A stretch of 64,000 nt of DNA. Source: Symsagittifera roscoffensis. Its lineage: Eukaryota > Xenacoelomorpha > Acoela > Convolutidae. Below, piece after piece: positions 21,608-34,449 of the stretch. Position 1 is the stretch's first letter; each line of letters opens with the position of its first letter. The translations under genes and the position numbers were made by a program. The stretch covers positions 38,721,682-38,785,681 of the forward strand of contig NC_087067.1 in the NCBI RefSeq assembly GCF_963678635.1. Reading direction: 5' to 3'. The notes under the pieces are model-generated. The model was not told the DNA's origin. It did no database searches and was given only the letters and a program-made list of their open reading frames with translations.

Positions 21608-22018
21608 TGAGTTAATATGTGGGGTTGGTAACTCATAGAGTAATTTCGGATAGGGTACACCGTCTGCTCGTCACGCTATCTTATTTTCGGCCGGATAGAT
21701 TCGTTCAACTTCTTGGTCTAATACCGATCCTAATCTTACTCTTATATCTACTAGTCTCAGGTTGTTTAACTAGTCTCTGCTAGGCTCAATAGATCTAGTG
21801 TATACTGGCTTATTGCGACTGCTGAAGTTCTCTTGGAGAGGCAACTAATTTCTAAGTTAAATTCAAATCTCTTTGGTGCTGAAATTACAAGTAATTTCAG
21901 CACTTACAAATAAGTGGGTTGTTAGTTGGATGGATTATGTTTGGTTGATATTAAATACTTTACAGTGGTAAAATATCTAATTTATCCAATAAAAAAATGT
22001 AGTTTAAATCAGGTTCCA
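21608..22018 (-). repeat. 3' LTR of the Ty3-type element
   Basis: A 411 bp terminal repeat. In element direction it starts TGGAACC and ends TTAACTCA, giving the usual TG...CA ends. It contains a perfect 13-base inverted repeat with a two-base centre at 21,876-21,903. GCTT lies immediately outside it. Confidence 0.9.
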
Positions 22019-23760
22019 CCCATCCGGGTTTTACAGAGTTTTTTAGAATTGTCTTTCTGCAATTTGAAGGATGGATGATGAACGTTGGTATTTGGTGAAT
22101 ATCATTTTCTTGTCCGGTTCCTCTTGGTTAAGGAAGTTTCAGGACGCTGGAATTATGGACAGGAAATTATTATGTCGTCATTCGACAACGACTGTGATCC
22201 CCAATGAAATCAATCCAATTTCAAGATGGTTTGCTTATGACGGGTTTTTCTGTATTATGTAGAGAACTTGTTTTGTGTGCAACCTCAACTGGGAATGGCG
22301 TGAAGATTGTGTGTGGAAGGGATGCCTTGTAACTCGGATCTGTACGTATACTTGAACATCGAGGTGGTCATTGGTCTAGTTCAATGAAGTCCTTTTCTGC
22401 GAATTCAAGTCGTACTCTAATTCCTTTGAGTCGTGATTGTGGACAGCATGTCGGTTGTGTTTAGCCATTCTTTTGTGCGAGTGTGATGGCATCATCTAAA
22501 CTTTGGATCTTCGTCTTTGTTGTTGTGTATGATCTATATACTGCAAAGTATAATTTACATTTATAAAATTTTGTTTGTTCGGTTTTTTAATCATGAATTT
22601 AGCTAGTTGTTTTCACAAAAGCGTTTTGTTTTAGTTCGGTTATTTTGAAGAGTTACTAACCCTTGAGTACCCCTTATTAAAAATAGAAGTGTGGTCACCA
22701 AGCGTGGATGTAGCGCGGTGCGTTAGGCCGGCTATAGAGCATGCCCAGGACGTCCTCTCTGGTGGGTTAGGCCAGGAGTGGGAGTATGATTGCATGCTGT
22801 TTCTTTGAGAGGTCTTGTGTGATAACGTTTTATGTTGGTTTTATGTTGGTCTTTCTTATGTTACTTTGGTTGTGTCCTTTTTTCAAACATCAAATTGTTT
22901 TTGGTATGGGTTTGTCTTTCGACTTTTTTGTGTTTTATTATTTCTTTCTTAGACTTTATAATAGTCTTCAAAAGAATAAATTATCCAGCTTTAAACTGGG
23001 TTAATCCGGTTTGGGTACCATTGGTTTTCTTTTCTTAGTCATGCTGTTATTTTATGATTTGTGGTGTTTAGTAAGCTGCGTTGGTTAGTTTGGTTTAGTA
23101 TATAATTCCTTTCCAACCGGGTTAAAGGAAAGTTGGAAACTTGTTATCGTTTGTTAGGGTTGTTGAGTGTGAAAACTTGAAACTTAAATTCATTATTTAA
23201 ACAATTCTTCGTGGGCGAGCTGTGCGAGTTTGGATAGAATTCTTGTGCGAAAGAATGAAAATATTTGAAAAGGTTAGTACTGCTTTCTCATTTTATCAAT
23301 TTATTGCATAGAATTTGAATTTTACTGCGTTTTGGGGAAATTTAAAATTATAAATTTTTAATTGATTTAATTTTTTTGCTTCACGGGGAAATAATTTATA
23401 AATGAAATTACTACATTTGGTAAGAATTGTACTACATTATTTAGTGCAAGAATTTAATGAATTTTTAGATAATTTAACAAGTTGTTTTTTATTTTTCTTT
23501 TCTGTTTTGTAGGTAATCGTGGTGTGAACACTAGAAATATAAATCAAAAATTGATAAAAAATGGTTAGTACTAATTAAAATATATTAGTTAAGAATATTT
23601 CAAATTATACTTACCTTAATCTTCTGGGAAAAAACCATGGGGGAAGATGTCGTGTATCATATCTGATGTTGTTAGTAATTTTGCTAGTATGCGTATGATG
23701 TTTTTAGTTTGTAGCAGTGGCCAAAGCAATTGAATTGCTTCAATGGTTTTTAGTTCTTCG
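22019..23760 (-). other. 3' non-coding part of the Ty3-type element
   Basis: About 1.7 kb between the last accessory frame and the 3' LTR. A GC-rich patch at about 22,691-22,780 stands out, with two GTTAGGCC copies. The rest is strongly T/G-rich on the plus strand. No gene is recognised. Confidence 0.5.
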
Positions 23761-23764
23761 GTGC

Positions 23765-25420
23765 CTACTGCAAACTCGTAAGGTGTGTTTTGAATGAGGT
23801 TATTTTTATTTTATGATTATATTTAGTATTGTGAATGAATTCTAATATGGGTATTTCAATAGGCTGGATGAATTCATGCGGGATAAGGAAGGGTCTGGAT
23901 TCTTCGGCATTGAGGGTCTTCGTAATGGGACAAAATATATACATTTGGGTAACTGGGTCATAGTTGCAGAGGATGCCGTGGAGGTTAGTATCTTTGATGC
24001 AATATGTAAAATTAAGGAAAAATGGTGACGTGTACTTTGAGTTAAGGAACTGAAAACGATGGTGAGGTTGTCTTGATGGGGTGTGCAAATCAAAATGATT
24101 TTGTATAAAACGATAGTATGTATATGTGTGGGTTTGTTTAGTGCGTAACATAATATCGTGGTAACAGTGCAAATCGCGTTCATGTGGTGAAAGAAAGTGA
24201 AAGGTTAAGGAAAATAACTGAAATTTGCCGTGAAAACTTGCGTCAGCTTGAATATCAGCTAGTGATTCTGAAATGATGTGATCATACTTTCTATCAAAAA
24301 TATTAAGTGTGAATACATATGATGTTTTGATGAAAAATTTTTCTGTTAGTTGCGGGTTAGCGAAGCGATTTTCATCTAAAAATTGGTCTTGATTAGGTCG
24401 GATGATATTATGATCGTAGTTTTCTATTGCAAATTCGTTAGCTCGGGGTGCAGTGAATGTTTTTAGTAATTTTTCATATCCTACGTAAGTAAATTGCGAG
24501 GTTTTAGTGTTGTGGTGAGTCTATATAACATGTCTTTGTTCTTTTCTATGTCGTCATGAGTATTAGTTAGTGGTAGGCAAAGGGGGTTAGTAAAATGATA
24601 ATAAGCTGTCCAATGAAGTGTTGGCATTAAAACATGTTCATCTACAAAACTACGTGTGTCATTAGTATCGTTAGGTGTGTTTAATGTATATTGTGGAAAT
24701 GAGGGTAAGGTGATTGCAAGAAAGTTTTTCGTGTTAGTGTGTTGCGGGTGATTAATATATTCGCAGGCTGTTCATGGTTTGGTCGGGAATGGATGATTTG
24801 GGAATTTTCGTTTAAAAGTGCGATAAGCTCGGTGAGTGCTACTAGGTGTTTCGGTAGATGTGGATGATTGTGTGAATGATGCAGTGTAAGCTGAGGAGGG
24901 TGTAGGAGTAGGTGGTTTTGAGGATTCTATTGTGGATGATAGTTGATGTATTGTGAGGGTGTATTAATTGTTGTTGTAGGGTAATAAAATTATCGAGTTC
25001 CTGGGAAATTTGGGGGGTATCTGGAGAATTATTAAATGATCTGTCGGAATGAAGTGGAGAATAGGTTGGGGTTACTTGGGAAGCGTAGGAAGGAGTGGAA
25101 ACAGATGGGAGTGAATGGTTTGATGGAATTGGTTGAAAAGGGGGTTTGAAAAAACTGAGGAGTTGGTCTGATTATCATTTGATGGAGATGGTTCGGAGTC
25201 TGCAAATTCGTCAGGGGTTTCTACATTAGGGTTATTTAATTGTGAGATAGCGTATAAAACTGAAATATCTGAGTTAGTATCAGAATTCGTGCTTGATGAT
25301 ATATTAATAACCGGAAAATCGGGTGGTGGGAAAGCAAAAAGTGGTATTATTGGGATTGGAGTTTGGAGGTTGGCTGGGTGGGAATTTGAGCGATGGAGCG
25401 ATCCAAGTTGTCGGCTCATC
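23765..25420 (-). mobile_element. accessory region downstream of the envelope-like part
   Basis: This contains short minus-strand frames of unknown function. One near 23.8-24.2 kb is His/Thr/Tyr-rich and contains a Cys-bearing stretch (FTYCIKDTNLHGILCNYD). Another near 25.1-25.4 kb is Pro/Ser/Asn-rich and could be the cytoplasmic tail of the glycoprotein or a separate small protein. Decayed fossil sequence; function not recognised. Confidence 0.4.
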
Positions 25421-25449
25421 GTGGGCTAAAAAAAATGATTATTTTGAGA

Positions 25450-28035
25450 CTGAAAAGTGGTAGTGTCAGGTTGTTCTATAATTTGTTCGTATGTATTATC
25501 ATTTTGTGAATGATGTGGTATTATGTGTTGGATGGGACTTTGTGTTGTATTTGGGCCAAAATTTGGATTATGTGTAATTGCTAAGTTTCGAAAATTACGG
25601 GGAACTAATGATAATGGATGGTTTTGTGGTAGGGTTGGTATCTAGGGTGCTGCAGGTGTTGTATCTACATTATTATGTTCTTCATTGTACGTGTTTGGTC
25701 TCGTGGTTATTTTTGTATAATATTCTTTTATTTGTGCATCTAAAAGAATTTTGTTTATTGATAATGAAAAAATTCCAAAAAATCCTGCAAATAGTATACG
25801 TGCTACACTTGCTTGTCTGTTGTGTATGTATAGCGCATGTGTTATAGATTCCTTTTAACAGTGAGAAAAGAAATCCTATAATATTAAACTTTGCGTATAA
25901 GATAGTTAATTTTTCTAAGATGTAATAGGGCTATCCTAGAAAAGCTAGAATTTCGTTTTTTAGTGTGACAAAACTGAAAATATTTACTGGTGAAATATCT
26001 TGTGGTCTGTATTTTTCACCGTTTAAATATATGTAGTCTTTGATATCTTTAAAATATCCGCTGTAGTCTTGTGTATAAATGTCTCTAAATCCTGCGGTTT
26101 CGGCAAGTTTTCTCAAATTCTGGTCAATTGATTGTCTTTGTATTGGGTCCATTTGTGTTAATAATTCTTGAAATTGTTGTGTTCTAATGTGATGCTGGAT
26201 GTCTGATTTAGAATATATTCCAATTGTTGATTGTAAATCAATATTTGGGGTTCGAGCAATGGCTCTGATGCTTTCGGGTGAAAACTTTTTGAGTGATTGC
26301 ATTAATGTAGGGTATGGTGTAAGAAGGTAGTATTTATCGTCATCGGGATTTAATTGTACTACATTGTGGCTATTTTCTGATCCACATGGGACTGCGGTAT
26401 CCCAAAAATATGTTCGTCTTGAAAGTGTGTCTACAAAATGTACTTTATTTCTTTAGAATATAGGGATTCTTTTATAACGACGTTTATCTTCGGAAACATA
26501 TAATGGTGATACTTTTTTGGTGCAAGTATAAAACCATAAAAAGTTTCCTTCGTAATCTAGAAAATTTGATCTGTTTCCTGATAATAAGTATCCTGCGTAG
26601 GGTATTTTGAGTACTGCTAATGCGAGTGATTGTAGGATTTGTGTTCTTTCTAATTCGCATAGTTGATGAAGTCTTTCTAATTCGGAGAGTGACATTTCTT
26701 GAAAAATTCGATTAATTGTGTAGTCTAACTTCATATCTAAGTGGATATCATAATGAATATTATCAAAATAGGTGCTATTCATTAGTGATAGTTCTTGTAA
26801 ACGTGTGCTTTTACTGTCATGTGGTTTTAGTTTTCCACCAGGTTGACCTGTGCTTTTTTGAAAGTTAACTGGTATGTATGATGTTCCTTCATTTAGAGGG
26901 TGGCTTGTGGCATAAGGGTCAAATTTTAATTTTCCAGTGGTCATGTCGAAACCTTATTCGTATTCGACAAGTATTTCAGAGTATTGTGTTTTATAAAGTG
27001 GATTTCTGTATTTACATGCAAATTCTGTTACTTGATAGATTTGAAAACGTGTTAATTTATTTTCTATATCATGGATGTTTTTGAAATCAGTGCTTTGTTT
27101 ACGTGATGGGTTTACGTGTTCGTATGGGATTGATTCAATAAAATATTTTTAATGAAATTTTATCATTCGACTGTGTATTTTTGCTACTTGAAATGTTGTG
27201 CATGTATCTTCAGGAAACCAAACAACTGTTGCTTGGGTCCTTGTTGTCGGGTCACAATAACCTTGATCATTTTTGCAAGGTAATCTAATTCCTTGATAGG
27301 TCAATGTGTTATCAGATAAATCTCGTGTGATTTGTATTTTTTCGAGTTGTATTCTCCAATCGAAAAACATTATTTGTTGATATCCTTTATTTTTTGTGTC
27401 TGCTTTGCAGTTTGAGGAGTCATTTATTCCAATGTGTGGTATCCAATGTTTATCGTGTATGTCATAAGGTAATCTTCCGTGTGCGCCGTTGTATGGATGT
27501 TTTTCGTCTAAGTTTATATGTCCTTGATATCGTTCAAGTTCTGCTTGATGTACAAAATCGGCAAAGACTTGAAAATTTACTAATTTTCTGTCTGTGTTTT
27601 TATTTCTTGTTAGGTTTAATCTGAGTAATTCATTTTTACAACCATCGGGTTTTAGATGTAAAAGTCGTTCTATGTTATTTGGTAAAACGATTCGTGGTCA
27701 TGTCGGTTTTTATTTCCGTTTGAAACTTGTGAACAATGGACTTTCTTTTCGGAAAATGTTGCTGTAAATTTATATCCTATGACTGTTGTTGCTCGGGCTT
27801 TTGAATATAATGTTGCTATTACATTTGTAGTTTCGATAGCTTGTGGTTCTGGTTCGCATTGTGATACTTGATTTATTGCATATTTATGTAGTGTTTTTTG
27901 TTCGTTTTCTTCACAATCGTAGTGTGTTACTAATAAATCTTGGGTTCCTCTCCGAGGAGAAGGATTTGTGTTTTGGTCGGAAAATATTAGAACAAAGATG
28001 TGTTCAAACGTTAATATTTTTAGAATATACATGTG
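25450..28035 (-). mobile_element. envelope-like glycoprotein region of the Ty3-type element
   Basis: The start (near 28.0 kb) has a hydrophobic leader followed by Cys-containing, N-glycosylation-compatible sequence (THYDCEENEQKTLHKYAINQ). A later part contains SGNRSNFLDYEGNFLWFYTC, a pattern that recalls the glycoproteins of chuviruses and of retroelements that captured them. A hydrophobic stretch toward the end would be the membrane anchor. Its position after integrase is that of an env gene. The region is broken. The chuvirus comparison is from memory of motif layout, not a search. Confidence 0.5.
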
Positions 28036-28099
28036 TATGATAATCCTGAGTATGGGTTCTAAAATGTGATGTAACCAATTGTGTTTTTGGTATATCTGT

Positions 28100-28950
28100 C
28101 GTATTTATATATTACTTAGCGGTGGTGGTAGCGATTGAGCTGTTATATTTGGTGGATTTAATGGGTAGGGATGTTGAACAATATTATTAAGTTTGATCGT
28201 GATTTCGAATTTTAATTGGAGACTATTTTGTTGAAGTATTTGAATATTGTGGTCGCGAATATCTTCGTGGATATATTGTCTATATTGTAGTCTATTGAGT
28301 GCCCAACTGTGATGTCGGTTACTTTCTTGATGTTGTCCAAATAATGGGGGAGGTGCTACGAATGTGTTCCAATCTAATCGTAAAGGGATATTTGTTGATG
28401 ATTGTTCTCGATATCTAGCGTCGAGGTTATTTGGAAAATTTAATGGGAATAGCGTCGGTGAGATTTGACTTAATGATGGTGTTGATGGTAGTGATAGTGT
28501 TTCTGGTAGTGATGATAGTGTTGTATCCGTAGAAATATCTATTGGGTCGTTTACTAAGTTTGGTTCACCTTGTGTATATTGATGTGTTGTCCAATATGGT
28601 AGTCGTGCGTTGGGATTTGGGGTTAAAGGGATTTGCTGAGATGTTGGTGTTGAACCTAAGTAATCTGAGGGTATACTTGAGGTGCTACGTTGTGAAAGGA
28701 GTGGGGGAGTTTCTGGTAATGTACTACTTGGGTTTTCTGAAGTAGTTGGTGATGGTGAATGGGGTATATCAAAATGAACTCTGGGGGTTTGAAAGCTTCT
28801 GTTTCGTCGTGGATGTATAATTTGTCTATTTATTTCGATTGTATTTTGGTTTTGACTAATGTTTCTTATTCTGCTTAATTCTTGCGGTAATGTGGGGTAC
28901 AAGTTATATGTTGGTTCACTTAGGGGTGCCTGTCGCTGAACTGGTTCTAA
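28100..28950 (-). mobile_element. Pro/Ser/Thr-rich accessory frame of the Ty3-type element
   Basis: A frame of about 265 codons with a low-complexity Ser/Pro/Thr-rich first half (many SPTT, TLPETPP-type runs) and a more ordered second half rich in Gln, His and Arg (QHQESNRHHSWALNRLQYRQ). No known domain is recognised. It lies directly before the envelope-like leader. Confidence 0.45.
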
Positions 28951-29129
28951 TGGTTCGGATTAGCGAGTGTGTCGTTCTTCAAAAGTGTATGGATTACCTT
29001 AGAAAGAAATTCGTGTGGATGTTTGGGGTTTTGGGTAGTTGTGGGTATTGCTGGATTTTCTTGGGATGATGTCGGTGAAGACTGATTTTGTGATTGTTGA
29101 TTAGCAATTTTCGAAAGTGTTCTATTGAT

Positions 29130-29570
29130 TTTTTCTAATGGGAAGATTTATGTTTATTGTAGTACTCTTCACTGAAAATAATTAAAAGGATTGTTGCTAA
29201 GGCGAATGTGACTATTGCCTTTTTTACACATTTGCACATTGTCAGTATGAGGGATGATAAAAATATGATGAAAATTACAAATAGTAAAAAAATATCTGTT
29301 CTACTAAAAATTGTTCGTATCATTTAAATAGACTTTGGATTATTGTACCTGTGAATATGATCAATGATTTGGGAAAGTTGGAGATATATTTCAAATAGGG
29401 AGTAGAAAATTAAAAAAATGTTGCACAAAATTATTAAAATGATTATAAAAGCTTCAAAAGTATCAAATAGAAATATGAACAAAAGTTTGAGTAGTATGAA
29501 AAAGTTTATTAAAAGATTTGAAATTGTATTTTTAAAGGTATTAACTGATCGAGAGAAGAGCATTTAAGAA
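29130..29570 (-). mobile_element. two small hydrophobic frames of the Ty3-type element
   Basis: Two short frames lie end to end and encode proteins of about 79 and 62 residues, dominated by Ile/Leu/Phe. Each could form one or two membrane spans, for example FEAFIIILIILCNIFLIFYS in the first. They sit between integrase and the envelope-like region. Small membrane proteins are unusual for Ty3-type elements, but AT-rich DNA can produce such frames by chance. Confidence 0.4.
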
Positions 29571-30159
29571 ATTTTTTCTTTGTCGGATATTTTTTGTTGT
29601 TTGAGGCGAGATTCAAGTGTGGTCGAGTTATTTATTGATTTTTTGACAAGTGGGTTAAGTTTTGTGAAAAATTGTTGAGGGCCAATTTTATGGTGTTCGG
29701 GAGGTCTTCTTTGCTTTATTTTTATTTGTCGGGTGATCTGGGGTATTTTTGAAATATTTGTACTTTAGGCTGAATGATTATGGTCCTTTTTTACTTTAGG
29801 CTAATTTGTTATTTTTTGTGGGAGGGTTTTTGAGGTCTGAGTTGGGAAAATATTGTTGATCTTTGCGTTATTAGATAGGGGAGGGTTGTAATATTATGGT
29901 GGTGTTTATTTTAATTGTCAAGTTTTAGCGAGTTGCTTATTTTTGACCTGGAGGTTGTAAAGTTATAGTTATAGATATGCCTGGAGTTTAATATCTTTCG
30001 GCTAATAGCTTGGTGTTAGAGATATTGAAGGTGACGGTTTTAAGTGAATTCTATTGGCTGAATTTGAACTAGAATTTTTGTGTGTTTGTCAGCATGTTAT
30101 TTTGAAAAATGAAAGTTCAAAATGATCCAGAGGTGCAAAGATTATTTAATTTGAAATTA

Positions 30160-31680
30160 AAGTTATTTTTGAAATTCAACTTTCTTTAATATTTTAGGTT
30201 GTGGGATGAATGTTTTATAATTTTTACGTGGTTGATTTCTAAGTCGTGATGATTCTCTATATTCTGATTTTTCTACTTGCTCTTGTGGTAAAATTTTTTC
30301 TTTCAATTTCCTATTTTTTCTTTCTTTTTGAGGTGTGTTTGGGTCTGGCGTTTTTGTATTGTTTTGAGTTATGGTTTGTTTTTGAATTTGATTTTTATGA
30401 TGAACGTTGTGTTGTTCATCTATTTGTTTTTCTGTATGATTTTGAATAACTTTTAAACCTGTGAAAGAATATATTTGAGTTAATTCGCGTAGCGCGTATT
30501 CTTTTGGGTAGAAGGGCAATAGATTGTTACGATGTTGAACAATTTCGTTTTAGGTTGAATCTGTGAGTTTGTACGTTACGTCAGTGGGTTTGGCAATAAT
30601 TTGGTATGGTCCTTTTCGAAGGGGTTGTAATTTTTTAGAGATTCCTTTTTGTGTAATAAAATTAGGTATTAAAACAAATGTTCCAATTTTTAAATCTGTG
30701 GCTGGTGCAAAGCGTGAATTAATTTGGTCGTTAATATTTTGCCTTTGTAACAATTTCTTTGTTACTTTTTGGTAAATTTCATTGTGTTTTTTATCTGTAT
30801 TTAAAATCCATTCATTGTGTGTGCCGGAGGCTAATTTTAGAATTTGTGGGTGATGAAAATGATCTTCATCATGTGTGTGTAAAGGTAGGTTATAACAAAT
30901 TGAGTCTTCATTTGGTTGGCAATAACCTTGTGCATTTTTATGGGAATTTGCTGTAAACATAATTGGTTTACGTGGCTTTTGATTAAAAACCATTTCGTAT
31001 GGTGACATTCCTAAAGTTGTCGTGATTTGTGAATTGTATGCTAAGGGAAATAATTTTACATCTGCTGACCATTCTGTGTATTTTGTATCCTTTCCATTTA
31101 TGATACATCTAAGATATTTTTGTAGCGAACGGTTCATACCTTCGACTTAACCGTTTGTCCAATGTGCATGAGATGTACGTGGTTTATGCTTGATGTTGTA
31201 TAAGTGGCATAGTGTGATAATTTCATTATTTATGAATTCTGTACCGTTGTCTGGAACTAAGATTTCGGGTAGTCCGAATTTAGCTATCCAATGTTCATAA
31301 AGTGTTGTGTAAGCATAATAAGCATTACAATGTGGTACTGGGTTGAGTGCTACATAATGTGTGAATGCGTCAACAATGACCATAATATAGGAGTTTTGTT
31401 CAGAGGATGGTGAAATTGGTCCTTTTGTATCGAATGAAATGCGGTGGTTAAAATATAAACTTTTTCCTTTAAAATCTTGTTTTTGTGCTATTTGTTTTTG
31501 ATTTGGATAAGGTTTGTTCAATTGACATATTATACAATCATTGCATAATACGTTTATCCAAATTGGTGCATTTGGGAAATAAAAATTTTGGGTAAAGTTT
31601 GAGTATGTTTTTTCTGATCCGGAGTGTCCTTTAGTATTTTGTGTATGTGAGATATTAAAAGCTATTAATATCATACTTAA
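30160..31680 (-). mobile_element. integrase region of the Ty3-type element
   Basis: It has an N-terminal zinc-binding segment (H near GHSGSEKTYSNF and the pair CNDCIIC), then a core with FDTKGPISPS and VPDNGTEF acidic motifs. A C-terminal basic tail ends near 30.16 kb. Order and motifs match retroviral-type DDE integrases. Fossil copy. Confidence 0.8.
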
Positions 31681-32409
31681 AGGAAGACAAGGAACTTTAG
31701 AGTCATTTAATTGATATTCTAAAAGATCTTTATTTTTATCAATTGCTGTGTTAATAAATTTTCGGAAATATCGGAGGAGTGTTTTATTTCCTAAAATTGT
31801 GGTATCTGCTTTTACGAGCTTAGTTTTGTATTTGTGCCATGATTTTAATTGTCTAATTACTGGGTCGAGATTTTGATATTGTTTTAAAAGTTCAAGTGTA
31901 ATCTTATCTGTTGGGGGAGAAACATGTTGTCAATTTCTAGTTTTGATAAGGGAATTGTGTCAAGTGGATCATGAAGGTCAAAAACTTGGTTGATTGTGTA
32001 TTTTAAATCCTTTGTTTGTGGTCCTGATAAATTTATTTTATCGGTTAAATTTTCTTTTTCGATAATGGAAAAGGGTTTTTTTATGCGAGTATTGTTTTAT
32101 TCTTTTTTGTTGAGTGTTATTTTTTATCCATTGTGAGTATGGAATTGGTTTAAAAGTTGATGTCAGTCAACTTTTAGTAAGTTAGCCTAGTAAGTCAACT
32201 TCGTAGTGATTGTTCTGGCAATCTAAGTAGAGTGGGAAATGTTGTAGGTTATTTATCTGTGATTGATCAATATCAGTTTTTACTGCGTATTTGCATTCTA
32301 ATCGGGGTGATGTTTCATCTTTTGCGAGATAAAATTTAATATTTTGTGGTATTTCAACTGTAGTTTTTCGTGTGAGTAGTTCAGGTGGCGTATTTCTACT
32401 TAAAAAATC

Positions 32410-34215
32410 TGGTTATGCAAGGTTTTTTCCTGCTGTCCAAACTATATGTAAGTTTGGAAATTTCATTAGAATTAGTTGAAATCTATAAACTCTAAGATTT
32501 GGATTTGACTTTTGTGTAAAGAGAAAAATAATTGGTTTGTGATCTGTGAATAGAACTGTTGGGTGTTTTGATCCAAGTATCAGAAATTCATATTCTGTAA
32601 GTGTATAAATTATAGCTGTGCATTCTCTCATTAGAGTTGAGAGTCATAGCTCTGCCTGAGTGAATAATCGTGAATTTGCTGATATAAGGTTAATTTTATT
32701 TGTTCCACTATGTGATTGTAGCAATGCTGCGCCCATGCCAAAATTTGAAGCGTCGCACATTGCATAGAATGGTTGGTCTGGATCTGGAATTGTATTTGAA
32801 ATTTGTTCAGTTGAAAGTTTTTTAATTTCTTCAAATTGTATTTGATGTTCAGTGGTCCATTCAAAATTATTTTGTTGTCTGAGGATAATATAGAAAGGTC
32901 TTAAGTATAATTGCATTTTGTAAACATATTTACTTAAGAAATTTAACATTCCAAGGAATTCTTGGATTTTCTTTTTGTTGGTGGCTGAAGTTTTTGGATA
33001 GCATCAATGCGTGATTTTAAGGGAGTGATAGTGTTTTGTTCAATATTATGTCCTAGACATTTAACGCGTGTTAGAAAGAAGTGTGATTTATCGGGGGCTG
33101 CTTTCACATTTTCGTTCTGAAGTATCTTATGGTATTGTTCTAAAACTGTAAACATCTCGTCTTTGGTTTGTGATTGCATAAAAACATCATCTAAATATTT
33201 GATTGCATTTTTCTTGAGTATTAGTGGTCTAAACGTTTTACTCATAAAAGCTGAAAAAGCTGCTGGTCCTATGGATATTCCATAAAATAAGCGATTAAAT
33301 TCATATTGTTGATTTCCAATAACAAATTGTATTAAACGTCGTGATTGTTCATCTAGTGGCATTTGACTATAAGCACTATTCATATCGGCGGTTGTGAAAT
33401 ATTTACCGTTTATCTTTGTTAAGATAACTTGTATTGGTTCAATAGGCCAATTACATTTTGATTCGTCAATTAGTGAATTGAGATATCTAGCGTCTAAAAC
33501 TATTTTAAGCGATTCACCTTTTGCTAGGATGATAACAGGGTTAATGAAGGTGTTTCCTTTTGGTTGTTCTTCTTTATTTACTGGTGAGATAATTTCGTAT
33601 TGTTCTAAAATGTCAAGTAATCTATTTACCTTGTCATGTAAGTGTATCGGTACTTTACTTGCTCTTTGTTTTTTGAAAACAGCGTCAGGTTTTAACAAAA
33701 GATGTAGTGATGAACTAATTTTTCCAACGTCAAATTTTGATGTTGCAAAAACTGATGAATATTTTAACAGTTGTTTTGCTAATTTATCAAATTCAATTTG
33801 TGTAATTTGTGAATGTTCAAAATTAAACATTGTTAAAAGTGTTTGTTGCTCTTTTGTGTAATTTGCTATATTGAATGTTGGTTTAAAATATGGTAATTTT
33901 GTGAAGTAATCTGTGCTTTTTTTTTCATTACTTAATATATTATTTATGGATAAGTCTTCGTCAAGAATTGTTGATTGGCAAATATCTAATAATTTGAATA
34001 TATTATTAACGCGGTAGGCTACTTCATTTATAGGTGATATTGTAGCATTGGTTTCACAATATCCTAAAAGTTCTAAGGGTAATGTTACTTGATATGGTGT
34101 ATTGTTATACACGTGTAATGAAATGATGTCGTAATTCGTGTGTTTCGAATATTTTATGGATGAGATCGTAATTTTGAAAATTTTGTGAATAGGTTTAAAT
34201 TCAAAGTCTGACATG
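32410..34215 (-). mobile_element. reverse transcriptase and RNase H region of the Ty3-type element
   Basis: The RT contains TADMNSAYSQMPLDE, the FYGISIGPAAFSAFM segment and YLDD (near 33,190). These are the standard Ty3/gypsy RT blocks. The RNase H part follows, with AMCDASNFGMGAALLQ and LFTDHKPIIF. The RT to RNase H to integrase order supports the family call. Fossil copy. Confidence 0.87.
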
Positions 34216-34449
34216 AAAAGTTGTTGTTTATTTTGATTTTTGTTATACTGGTGGACTTGTTTTAAGTAAAATTATATATATTTCCTGATAGTGGTTTCAG
34301 GTGTTTCCCTTGTTGATTGTAAATGGGGTAAAGTTTGAGAAAAATGGTGGTTGTTTGTTTAATCTTTGGAAGAATGTTAGGGCTGTGTTTTTTGTTTATG
34401 TGTATTTATCTTTTATATGTATCTTACTATTTAAGATGTTGATTGTTGG

